Shown: positions 27,740-35,529 of the stretch, one piece after another | How the letters are laid out: each line of letters starts with the position of its first letter | Position numbering within the stretch: position 1 is the stretch's first letter | From: a virus | Direction: 5' to 3' (one strand) | Virus record (IMG/VR): IMGVR_UViG_3300024308_000021 | Span: 61,586 to 125,585 of that record | Length of the DNA: 64,000 bases | Position numbers and translations under genes: made by a program | The notes under the pieces: model-generated | Told to the model about the DNA's origin: nothing | What the model saw: the letters and a program-made list of their open reading frames with translations, nothing else | Database searches by the model: none

Positions 27740-28114
27740 ATGCGCGAAATAGTCGTAGTTACCAACCCAGAGTTCTCAGGCGAAATCAGAACCACCGCCA
27801 CCTACGGAGATTACGTTAGCCCCAGTCAATCGCTCGAAGTTAAGAACATTGTGGCGTGTGGTGGCAAGGTCTTGCTGGATTTCGGAGACATGAGCGTGGT
27901 GACCGTCCCGATGGAAGGAACTTACCTTCTGGATAGCAGTGTATCTACCTGGGATTCTACTCACAGTACAAGACTCTCGCGTACCGAATGGGATTATGTC
28001 AGTGTCTCGAAGGTGGATGTTATCCTAGACGGAAAACTACGCATGGGATACCTTGCATCTTTCGAAGATACACGAGGTAAATTCGAGAAAACTTTTTTCA
28101 GATTCATCGGCTGA
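27740..28114 (+). CDS. Hypothetical early-type protein
   Basis: A 124-residue beta-rich protein. The start at 27740 is fixed by the repeated leader AAACCCTTACACAGAAGGA just upstream; the upstream in-frame codons precede this ribosome site. It is the first of four genes sharing that leader and lies behind an early-type promoter. No family recognised; possibly a host-takeover factor by position. Confidence 0.8.
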   Translation: MREIVVVTNPEFSGEIRTTATYGDYVSPSQSLEVKNIVACGGKVLLDFGDMSVVTVPMEGTYLLDSSVSTWDSTHSTRLSRTEWDYVSVSKVDVILDGKLRMGYLASFEDTRGKFEKTFFRFIG

Positions 28115-28167
28115 TCGATCAGACGTATCGGCAATTACACAAAACCCTTACACAGAAGGTAAATACC

Positions 28168-28803
28168 ATGTTTAATTTCATCCGTGATGCAATCGCAGTG
28201 TACAAAATCCGCTCAGTAATGGGCAAAGAAGCAAACTGGATCTCCGAAGTCGAGTTCCCCAATGTACAGATCGGTAGTATCCTGCCAGTCATCATAGCTA
28301 CTTTCCCAAGTGGCGATATCCGCAGTATTCACTGCTACCGTAACGATCGTCCGAAAGTAATGGACAAGTTCGTGGAAGCTGGTATCTCGGTAGTAGCCGC
28401 TGACCTTGAAGTCGTGAGTCTGCATTCCGGTAAGATCGAAGGGTTCAAACTGATCCCCGATTACAACACCAAGGTGACTTTCCACAAGTCACCGTCTGTG
28501 TGTGAATACATGCGCCTGAACTCGATACTGAAAGATCTCAGCAGTCGTGCTCAGATGGAGTTTGTAGGTATCGGTAAGATCCGCAACGCTCAAGTAGGTG
28601 ATGTCCACAACCACCTGTGTATCATTCACCCGAGCGGAGCACACAGCTCCAGAATCATTCGTTGCCCGTCTCTGGAGTACGGGTTGGTACTCCTGGAAAG
28701 CGATTTAGCTTTCTTGAAAGAAGCAGGTTACGATGTCCGCGTAACTCGTGCGAAAGTTACCGGCGTACACAAAGGTCGTATTGTCGCTGTTACTCACAAC
28801 TAA
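28168..28803 (+). CDS. Hypothetical protein with internal duplication
   Basis: A 211-residue protein apparently made of two copies of one ~75-residue domain. Residues ~22-93 share with ~133-211 the order: short strand, Q[IV]G[SD]-type turn, hydrophobic strand, PSG turn, then EAG[IY][SD]V-like and [LV]HSGKI[EV]-like segments ending each copy. The leader AACCCTTACACAGAAGG precedes the ATG. No fold can be named. It is likely co-expressed with 27740 and 29016. Confidence 0.82.
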   Translation: MFNFIRDAIAVYKIRSVMGKEANWISEVEFPNVQIGSILPVIIATFPSGDIRSIHCYRNDRPKVMDKFVEAGISVVAADLEVVSLHSGKIEGFKLIPDYNTKVTFHKSPSVCEYMRLNSILKDLSSRAQMEFVGIGKIRNAQVGDVHNHLCIIHPSGAHSSRIIRCPSLEYGLVLLESDLAFLKEAGYDVRVTRAKVTGVHKGRIVAVTHN

Positions 28804-28808
28804 TCCCT

Positions 28809-28826
28809 GGGGAGCTTAGGCTCCCC
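28809..28826 (+). terminator. Short hairpin after the 28168 gene
   Basis: GGGGAGC / TTAG / GCTCCCC, 7 bp, followed by TTAC rather than a T-run. It may be a weak terminator or an mRNA-stability element. Confidence 0.45.
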
Positions 28827-28856
28827 TTACAAACCCTTTAATAGAAGGTACTGAAA

Positions 28857-28940
28857 ATGAAAACTGCAATCTACTCCGCAATCGTATACCCTGGCTTTTT
28901 CGCACTGACCTACTGGGCAGGAATGATCCTGACTCGCTGA
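28857..28940 (+). CDS. 27-residue hydrophobic membrane peptide
   Basis: Short frame encoding MKTAIYSAIVYPGFFALTYW and seven more residues (..AGMILTR), one hydrophobic segment flanked by Lys and Arg. Support for a real gene: the same leader as its neighbours (AAACCCTTTAATAGAAGG) lies at normal distance before the ATG, and hairpins flank it on both sides. Probably a single-pass inner-membrane peptide. Function unknown. Confidence 0.6.
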   Translation: MKTAIYSAIVYPGFFALTYWAGMILTR

Positions 28941-28951
28941 GAGTATTACTC

Positions 28952-28975
28952 GAGCTTATTCGAAAGAGTAGGCTC
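28952..28975 (+). promoter_or_regulatory. GAAA-tetraloop mRNA hairpin
   Basis: GAGCTTATTC / GAAA / GAGTAGGCTC pairs over 10 positions (some G-U) with a GNRA-type loop and no T-run. It lies 40 bases before the 29016 start, so a role in RNA processing or stability is more likely than termination. Confidence 0.5.
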
Positions 28976-29015
28976 TAAGAAATACCCACATCCCTTACAA
29001 AGAAGGAATACACAA

Positions 29016-29744
29016 ATGCGTAACATCGAATCTTTAGTAAAACCCGAAATGACTGCTTTCCTGGATATGGTACTTCCGAAAGAAGCCATGGGTGAAGTCC
29101 GCAAGGAACACCTCGACGCAATTAACGAAATTGTACCCGACGGCAAGATCACCATGCGCAAGATGATCGAGATGCTGTACTGGATCCCTGAAATCGGAAT
29201 CCCTTCTCGCATGGCTGAAGGTGAAGAACTCGATGAGGAGCTTGTGGAATCCACCCTGGAAACCATCTCTACTCTCACCGAAGCTCTGAACAGCGAGGCG
29301 CTTGAAGAACTCAAAGCGCTGTACGAAGGACTGGCTGAACTCAGTCCTGGTGCAATACTCCATGCGAAGTTCCGTCGCTCCGGCATGATCGACCTGGGCG
29401 TACTGACCACCGAGCAAACCCAACTCATTGCCAACGGCACTGGTTACGTAGACGGCTATACCAAGCTGTTTGAACAACGTGACGATGGTTGGTACTACCA
29501 AGACCAACCCATCACTCACGGCGTGTACGTAGCTCGTGAAGCTATGCCCAAAGATCGCGTAGTGGTGATGGTCTTCCGTAAAGGTATCCCCATGGGCGCT
29601 ATGTTCCAACGCTACTCCGATAGTAAGGATAGCTGGGCTAAGTGCGAGCTCCATCCAGAAATGGAGAAGCACTTCGAGAACTACACCAACACCCAGATTG
29701 TCAACACTCTGGCTGGTGCGTGTGATCTCTACAAAGGTAAATAA
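29016..29744 (+). CDS. Hypothetical acidic protein
   Basis: A 242-residue protein, the last of the four genes with the repeated leader (CATCCCTTACAAAGAAGG). The N-terminal half is helical and acidic (EGEELDEELVESTLET); the C-terminal half is mixed, with Tyr/Trp-rich strands. No motif recognised. It ends at a strong terminator. Confidence 0.82.
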   Translation: MRNIESLVKPEMTAFLDMVLPKEAMGEVRKEHLDAINEIVPDGKITMRKMIEMLYWIPEIGIPSRMAEGEELDEELVESTLETISTLTEALNSEALEELKALYEGLAELSPGAILHAKFRRSGMIDLGVLTTEQTQLIANGTGYVDGYTKLFEQRDDGWYYQDQPITHGVYVAREAMPKDRVVVMVFRKGIPMGAMFQRYSDSKDSWAKCELHPEMEKHFENYTNTQIVNTLAGACDLYKGK

Positions 29745-29747
29745 TAG

Positions 29748-29786
29748 AGGAGGGCCTTAGGCCCTCCTCCTGTTTCTTTTTTTTTT
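29748..29786 (+). terminator. Intrinsic terminator with long T-tract
   Basis: AGGAGGGCC / TTA / GGCCCTCCT followed by CCTGTTTC and an 11-T run. It separates the early-type cluster from the convergent helicase gene. Confidence 0.92.
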
Positions 29787-29794
29787 TGGTTTCG

Positions 29795-31333
29795 TTAAGC
29801 AGCATCGTACCAAGCTAGACCACCACCTTGAGCCGCAGGCTTGGCACCTACTTTCAGCAGACTCAGGTCTTCGGAATTCACATCGTCCAGTATCCCACCA
29901 GCTTCTTCGAAGCGGAACACACAGAACAGGTCTTTCTCAGCGGTAATCTCGAACTTACGATGTTTACCACGCATGACACACAGATACGACACACCATCGC
30001 GTTTGACTATGTGCAGGTAAAGCTCCAGGTCAACTTCCTGGTCGATTACACGACACGAGTCCCAGTAACCTTTGTTCGCAATCTCCTTAACGAAGTCTTC
30101 TTGTGGACGACCATCACGCAGCAGAGCTTTAGCATCAGATGCCAGCTGATGCGGAGTCATGAACAGAATACCGCGTGGGTTCGTGAAGTTACGTACACGA
30201 CGGAACAGATCACGAACATCACTCCCCATAGGCCCTTGGTTGCAGCCTTTCTTGGAGATCATGTTCAGGTAGTCAAACAGACACGCATGGATTTCGAAAC
30301 CATCAGCTTCCAGAGCCAGGATTTGATCGAACAGGTCACGATAAGTGTAGTCCGAAGGATTCACCCGCAGCATCTTCACGTAGTAACCGTTCACACTCAG
30401 ACGCTCGTTTACGTAACGAGCAATCTCAGCGGGCGGAATACCACGAACGTCGACGAGTTGCTTGGTTTCGTTTTCTTTGAGGTTTTTGTACAACCACATC
30501 AGGTTGTCTTTTACTGAGTTCTCCGTGGAGATCATCAGCAACATCGGTTTCTTTTCTTTGTCCAACATATACGGCTTGTTGTACAAAGCGAAATGTTTCA
30601 GCTGGTTAAGCATCCACCCCGATTTGAAGTTGTGTTGCAGAGCGCCTACTACAGCAAAGTCGCCACGACGATAATAAGTAGTACCACCCAGCATCCGGTT
30701 GATACCCTGCCAGCCAGACATCAACATGCCTTCGACAGTGTTCTCTTCCAGACTACGCTTAACAGCATCTTCCAGTGAACCCAGGTCACTGAAATCGATT
30801 TCATCTACTACACTGGTACGAGTCAGTACACCCACACCTGAACGCAGTGGTTCCAGGTCTCCGATGACTTCATCTACCAGAGCTTTGAAGTCTACTTGAG
30901 TATTGGAGAAGTGAGCAGTGGAGTAGTGTTTTTTCAATACTTCACGGATTCTAAAATCCCGATTGTAGGTTTTCAGCTCGTCTTGGTAACGCAACACACA
31001 GCGTTTGATTTCAGACTGAGCATCCAGTGGTTTCAGAGCACTGGTAAAAGCTTCATACAGCGCTACATCGTCGCCTACTGCGATGCGTATCCTTTGAAGC
31101 AGGTAATCCATATCCACAGCGGCATCGCTGGGTTGCTCTATGAGATGCAACACAGTAGCGCGCAGCGAGATCAACACCTCACGGTATTTGTCATGCTCTA
31201 TACTGGAGTCCGGCAGTTTGATAGTACCGAGCACTTCTTTTACGAATTCTTTGGAGTCGTAATTGCGCTTTTCGAGCTGTGACTCTCGAAACAAAAGAGC
31301 AATGCAATGCAGAAAAAGAAGTTTGGGTTCCAT
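29795..31333 (-). CDS. Replicative DNA helicase, DnaB-like
   Basis: A 512-residue protein with a RecA-type core in its C-terminal half. The linker segment WQGINRMLGGTTYYRRGDF (208-226) resembles the entry to the DnaB core (TGxxxLDxxxxGLxxGDL). The P-loop is modified: GALQHNFKSG (230-239) has KS but lacks the usual Gly before Lys. Walker B is CLFDYLNMI and a later TPHQL recalls the sensor SQL. The N-terminal ~200 residues are helical and diverged. Predicted 5'-3' unwinding at the replication fork. The start at 31333 is the first Met, with a weak ribosome site. Divergent from 31382. Confidence 0.78.
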   Translation of the reverse strand: MEPKLLFLHCIALLFRESQLEKRNYDSKEFVKEVLGTIKLPDSSIEHDKYREVLISLRATVLHLIEQPSDAAVDMDYLLQRIRIAVGDDVALYEAFTSALKPLDAQSEIKRCVLRYQDELKTYNRDFRIREVLKKHYSTAHFSNTQVDFKALVDEVIGDLEPLRSGVGVLTRTSVVDEIDFSDLGSLEDAVKRSLEENTVEGMLMSGWQGINRMLGGTTYYRRGDFAVVGALQHNFKSGWMLNQLKHFALYNKPYMLDKEKKPMLLMISTENSVKDNLMWLYKNLKENETKQLVDVRGIPPAEIARYVNERLSVNGYYVKMLRVNPSDYTYRDLFDQILALEADGFEIHACLFDYLNMISKKGCNQGPMGSDVRDLFRRVRNFTNPRGILFMTPHQLASDAKALLRDGRPQEDFVKEIANKGYWDSCRVIDQEVDLELYLHIVKRDGVSYLCVMRGKHRKFEITAEKDLFCVFRFEEAGGILDDVNSEDLSLLKVGAKPAAQGGGLAWYDAA

Positions 31334-31381
31334 TGGTCAACCTTAATTTGTTAGTAAACTTTTTCAAGGAGTCATAGTGTT

Positions 31382-32023
31382 ATGTTTTTCAAATTCAACC
31401 CTATTACCCAGCAACACGAACCCCGCCCGATTGTGGTTCCGTACTGGTTGAAGCAGTACCTCGACGAGGAAAACATCAGTTTGAATCGTTTCGTAAAAGC
31501 CCTGAATGGCATCGACGGGGATCTGACATCTATACTCTCAGAGCAGGACATAAAAGTTTACATCGCCATGCAGGGAGTAATCGGAGTCTACGCCGACTAT
31601 AACCCACTGGCTAGTTTGATCCAGGAAGCCGAGTCTACTGACTCCATCATCCGTCGCACCCTAGCTTCCCCTGAGTGGGTTCAGGTTGCCACCGGCATGG
31701 GAGAGTACCCACCACACACCCAAATGCGTGCTATCTACTATGAAGCGATGCTGGGCGCTAATTTTGCCTATGGTTTTAATGGCGACTTTAGTGGCAAGGC
31801 TTGGCTGACTGGAAACACACCACAGATGAAGCTAACACCCGCACTGGTGGAAGACTGTTTGATTATCTGCGTTGAGCCCTCCGGCGATCCTATTGATATG
31901 AAAGCATTTGCCAGTCAGTGTATTGAACTGCTCTACTCATCTATGAGCTTTTCGCAAATCGTTCGTTCACCCTACATGTCCTTGTATATGAAGGCTGCAC
32001 GAGCTTTATTTACTCAAAGGTAA
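31382..32023 (+). CDS. Hypothetical protein upstream of the capsid gene
   Basis: A 213-residue protein with CAAGGAG as ribosome site. It is mixed alpha/beta with no catalytic motif, and lies 60 bases before the capsid gene. In phiKZ-type phages small head-assembly genes precede the capsid gene; a head-assembly role is inferred from this. Divergent from helicase, start codons 48 bases apart. Confidence 0.8.
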   Translation: MFFKFNPITQQHEPRPIVVPYWLKQYLDEENISLNRFVKALNGIDGDLTSILSEQDIKVYIAMQGVIGVYADYNPLASLIQEAESTDSIIRRTLASPEWVQVATGMGEYPPHTQMRAIYYEAMLGANFAYGFNGDFSGKAWLTGNTPQMKLTPALVEDCLIICVEPSGDPIDMKAFASQCIELLYSSMSFSQIVRSPYMSLYMKAARALFTQR

Positions 32024-32084
32024 GCAACCAAGCCAGTGCGGCTAATGGTATGTGAACAAATCTCACTTCGTACGGAGAGTAAAC

Positions 32085-34334
32085 ATGTCTTTCTTTAATA
32101 AGCAAAACGAGCAGGAAAAAGGTTTCGGCCACCTGGTAGGTGCACTGCGCTCTAGCCTGAGCGATGGCAGCATCGGTATTCAATCCAACCACGCTTCCAT
32201 GGTTTTCTCCACCGAGAGCCTGGACGCTACCGCAGTCCAGGACATGAACCGTCTGGGTTCCACCATCGGTGCTACCATCGATGCAGTCCTGTCTCAAGAA
32301 GAGATGGAACTGGTTCCTCAGTTCGAATCTGCTGACGGTGCCAAGTCCGACTACCTGACCAAAATGGCAGAGCGCTCTGCCAACGCAGCTAAAGAAGCTG
32401 CTACTATCGCCATGATCGGCGGTAAAGGTAACCCGACCCAGTACGTTGAGCAAGCCAATGCCGTCGGTTACTCCACTGAAGGCGCTGACGTTGTAACTCC
32501 GTATCTGCCGGGTGGTGACTTCGACCTGAACGGTCTGGGTGCCTCCAACCTGACCTACGAAGCTTTCGAAGGCAAAGACTTCGATCGCGTTGCTGCATGG
32601 GCCGGTTCCTGGAACCTGGGCGCTGCTCGTCAGGATACCTTCGTTGAAGCGTTCTTCCCGACCACCGTTCTGAACCCAGATCAGAACGCCTACGACATGA
32701 CCATCAACCGCACCATGACCATGCGTGGCGTACGTCGTAAGCTGTCCGGCGACCCGACCGACCTCGGCTACAAGAACATCCTGGAAGCGTACAAGAATGG
32801 TGCCATGCTGAAGAACCAGCACACCACTCTGACTCCGTACCGCGCTGCCGACGATTCCAACGCCGACAAGTTCATCGACGAAGCTCTGTTTGCTCCGGAA
32901 ACCAAGACCATCGATGGCGTCGACTACATCACCGCTCCTCTGGCGATGAACGTACCGGTTGACATCATGGGTGTTTCCCAGAACCCGAACGTTCTGGAAG
33001 GTACCTTCTCTCAGACTGACCAACTCGACGGCTTCATGCGTGTTGACCAGCTGTATATGAAGGTCACTCACACCGAAGGTGCTGAGACCAAGACCTCCGT
33101 GCTGAAGTTCAACACCATTGCCATGGATCGCAGCCAGTTCGTCAAGTCCCCGACCGGTGACTGGATGGAATTCCTGCTGAGCATGCCGACCAAAGACATC
33201 GCTGTTCAGCACGATCAGCTCGACGCCAAAGGTAACGTAGCTGAAGCTCTGGCCGCTCTGAAAGCCGCTGGCTACAACGTACGTTTCTCTGTAAACGTTT
33301 CCGGTGAAGCCAACGTACAGACTGGTACTGTTAACGTGTTCTCCAACAAGCCGACCGTTGTTGAAGTACGTAACAAGACCACTGGTGAAATCGTAGATCA
33401 CAAGTCCGGCGCTGTTGCTGCACTGCTGGCCAAGATGACCTTCGAATTCGTTGCGTTTGACGGTACCTTCCGTCGTACCAACGGTAACCGTCGTACCCAG
33501 GGCCTGCTGATCGACCGTAACGTGCGTAAAGTTCGCTACGTCGTGCCCATCGGTGCTCCGATCTCCGTACAGACCACTCTGAACGAAGCCGAAGATACCC
33601 AGAGCATCAACGACCTGATCAACGGTACCCGTCTGCGTAACAGCATCATCGGTGTCGACACCGTCCACGAGAAGTTCGAAGCTCTGCTCGAACTCAAGAA
33701 GAACGCTCCGGAAGTCTTCCTGGGCGAGCGTATTCCTGAGTCTCTGGAAGGTCCTGGTAAGTTCCTGTGCCGTCCGTTCGTCAAGCACCTGGATCTGGAC
33801 GTTTACGCCAAGCTGCAGTCCCTGAACTCTGGCGATCGTATCGAAGACCTCAACGCTCTGCTGTGCAACACCATCCGTGATGCCGGTAACGAGATGATGA
33901 TCGACTCGAACTACCTGCCGGTGCTGGCTACCTACACCCAGGGTGCCGAGACTCGTCCGCACATGCTGGTCGGTACTGACCTGAACATCCCGCAGTACCT
34001 GATGACCAAAGGTGATCCGCGTAGCTTCGGTCCGAACCTGGACTCCACCGTGGTTGCCTCTCCGCAGGACTCCATGGAGAACTACATCTACCTGGTGTTC
34101 TCTCGTGTCAACCGTCAAGGTCCGGATCCCCTGTCCTTCGGTAGCCACCTGTGGATTCCTGAGCTGGTGCAGATCGGTCAGGTCTACGACGCTGGCGCGA
34201 ACATCAAGCAGCTCACAGTGTCTCCGCGTAACATCCACACCATGCAGTTGCCGTGTATGTACCGGATCAAGGTCATCAACCTCCAGAAGGCTATCACCGA
34301 GCTGGTCAAGTTCCCGACCAAAGAAATGGCTTAA
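32085..34334 (+). CDS. Major capsid protein (phiKZ gp120-like)
   Basis: A 749-residue protein, close to the length known for the phiKZ-type capsid precursor. The start at 32085 follows TACGGAGAG; upstream in-frame codons lack a site. The N-terminal ~100 residues are helical with several possible [SAG]-x-E head-protease sites, then a beta-rich region as expected for an HK97-type shell protein. Codon use is the most GC-ending biased in the window along with the 19900 gene, indicating high expression. A strong terminator follows. I call it from length, bias and synteny rather than from a signature motif. Confidence 0.75.
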   Translation: MSFFNKQNEQEKGFGHLVGALRSSLSDGSIGIQSNHASMVFSTESLDATAVQDMNRLGSTIGATIDAVLSQEEMELVPQFESADGAKSDYLTKMAERSANAAKEAATIAMIGGKGNPTQYVEQANAVGYSTEGADVVTPYLPGGDFDLNGLGASNLTYEAFEGKDFDRVAAWAGSWNLGAARQDTFVEAFFPTTVLNPDQNAYDMTINRTMTMRGVRRKLSGDPTDLGYKNILEAYKNGAMLKNQHTTLTPYRAADDSNADKFIDEALFAPETKTIDGVDYITAPLAMNVPVDIMGVSQNPNVLEGTFSQTDQLDGFMRVDQLYMKVTHTEGAETKTSVLKFNTIAMDRSQFVKSPTGDWMEFLLSMPTKDIAVQHDQLDAKGNVAEALAALKAAGYNVRFSVNVSGEANVQTGTVNVFSNKPTVVEVRNKTTGEIVDHKSGAVAALLAKMTFEFVAFDGTFRRTNGNRRTQGLLIDRNVRKVRYVVPIGAPISVQTTLNEAEDTQSINDLINGTRLRNSIIGVDTVHEKFEALLELKKNAPEVFLGERIPESLEGPGKFLCRPFVKHLDLDVYAKLQSLNSGDRIEDLNALLCNTIRDAGNEMMIDSNYLPVLATYTQGAETRPHMLVGTDLNIPQYLMTKGDPRSFGPNLDSTVVASPQDSMENYIYLVFSRVNRQGPDPLSFGSHLWIPELVQIGQVYDAGANIKQLTVSPRNIHTMQLPCMYRIKVINLQKAITELVKFPTKEMA

Positions 34335-34358
34335 TCTCCATTTCGATGTATATAAAGC

Positions 34359-34385
34359 AGAGGGGCTTCGGCCCCTCTCTTTTTT
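34359..34385 (+). terminator. Intrinsic terminator after the capsid gene
   Basis: AGAGGGGC / TTCG / GCCCCTCT followed by CTTTTTT. Confidence 0.93.
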
Positions 34386-34410
34386 GCCCGATTCGAAAAT
34401 ACCTCAGACT

Positions 34411-34418
34411 TATATTAC
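34411..34418 (+). promoter_or_regulatory. Early-type promoter (exact TATATTAC)
   Basis: TATATTAC in an AT-rich gap right after the capsid terminator, 73 bases before the 34484 start. The core equals the consensus reported for phiKZ early promoters used by the virion RNA polymerase. It shares flanking sequence with the 27666 site (CAGAC..TA..TAATRTG-like). Confidence 0.72.
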
Positions 34419-34483
34419 ACTAATGCCCCTTAGCTGAAAAACAATAACAATCCTTTTAACCAACGATAAATCGGTTGACAACT

Positions 34484-35527
34484 ATGCAATGCTTATTGGC
34501 TAAGACATTAGAACCAAAAGAAGATTTGCAGTTTTTAGGGAGTCCGAATATAGCTTATACAGCTATTCGTTCGGTAGTAAATGAAACCACGGAAACGATT
34601 TACGTGGTGGACGGTCAAGGGATACTTACTACAATCCCCCCTCTCGATCCCGTCGAGAACAGATTGCAGTACCCAGGCTGTGTAACAGTTAGTCTGAAAA
34701 TGGGCTTTAGTCCTCGCGACATCGACCCACGCAAACCTTCTGTAACAGCTCGAGTACCAGATCGCGTAGCCGACATTCTTCCTGAAGAGAATCTCAAAGT
34801 AGCTCGCCATCTGGCCAACCCCAGTCGCGGTAATCCTAACTGCCATTGGAATCGTCCCGCTGATGTTATTCTACCATCCGGTATGATGCTGAGTGACAGT
34901 GTTATGCACATCACTCTAGATGAGATCAAATCTGACAGCACTAACGCTAAGTTCGTGGCTCAGGTAGGTCTTTACATCGGATTGGATGAAGACTTTATGT
35001 TGAAAACTACGCATCCGTTTATTGCTATGCGTAATGATCATTGCTTGGAGATGTTGGAAGCAGAACGCAGAGCTTCTTCAGGAGTGGTGTACGAACTCGT
35101 AGATCCCGGTAAAAGATACGGAACGATTTGGTATCTGGAGGGAGAGACCGCTCGTAGTGTAACGGCTTGTCCTAACACACAACGAGTAGCTGGGTTGTAT
35201 ATCAAACGTACAGAACACTCCAAAGGTTGGACTGAGCAGCATTTTCCGCTGGAAGGTTTGTTAGATGGTCCAAAAGACGGTATCAGGTTTTGGGCTACTG
35301 CGGAAGAAGCTAGCAAAAACACAGCCGAGGCTCTTGCTGCTTTAGAGTTGGAAAACACCAAACTCCGAGCAGAGCAAACTAAAGCACAAGCACGAGTCGA
35401 AGCCGCTGAGTTAGATCGTATCAGCGCTGCACGTAAAGATGCTAGTGACGGGATTAAGTTCTGGGCGACATTAGTTACTGCTTTGGTAACTATTATCAGT
35501 GGATTAATTGCTATATTCAGGAGATAG
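34484..35527 (+). CDS. Tail-anchored early-type membrane protein
   Basis: A 347-residue protein with a beta-rich N-terminal body (to ~265). A charged Ala/Glu/Lys coiled coil (~275-320) and a C-terminal transmembrane helix (LVTALVTIISGLIAIF) ending in RR follow. This is a tail-anchor layout, with the body in the cytoplasm. The start is uncertain: ATG 34484 is used, TTG 34475 is possible, and no strong ribosome site is visible. An exact early-type promoter lies upstream. Codon use is more A/T-ending than the capsid gene, consistent with different timing or origin. Function unknown. Confidence 0.75.
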   Translation: MQCLLAKTLEPKEDLQFLGSPNIAYTAIRSVVNETTETIYVVDGQGILTTIPPLDPVENRLQYPGCVTVSLKMGFSPRDIDPRKPSVTARVPDRVADILPEENLKVARHLANPSRGNPNCHWNRPADVILPSGMMLSDSVMHITLDEIKSDSTNAKFVAQVGLYIGLDEDFMLKTTHPFIAMRNDHCLEMLEAERRASSGVVYELVDPGKRYGTIWYLEGETARSVTACPNTQRVAGLYIKRTEHSKGWTEQHFPLEGLLDGPKDGIRFWATAEEASKNTAEALAALELENTKLRAEQTKAQARVEAAELDRISAARKDASDGIKFWATLVTALVTIISGLIAIFRR

Positions 35528-35529
35528 TT

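Noticed and set aside
32010-34238. 742-codon open frame on the minus strand opposite the major capsid gene
   Set aside because: It arises from the strong codon bias of the capsid gene; no ribosome site, and its protein reads as low-complexity Val/His/Gln-rich without domain pattern.
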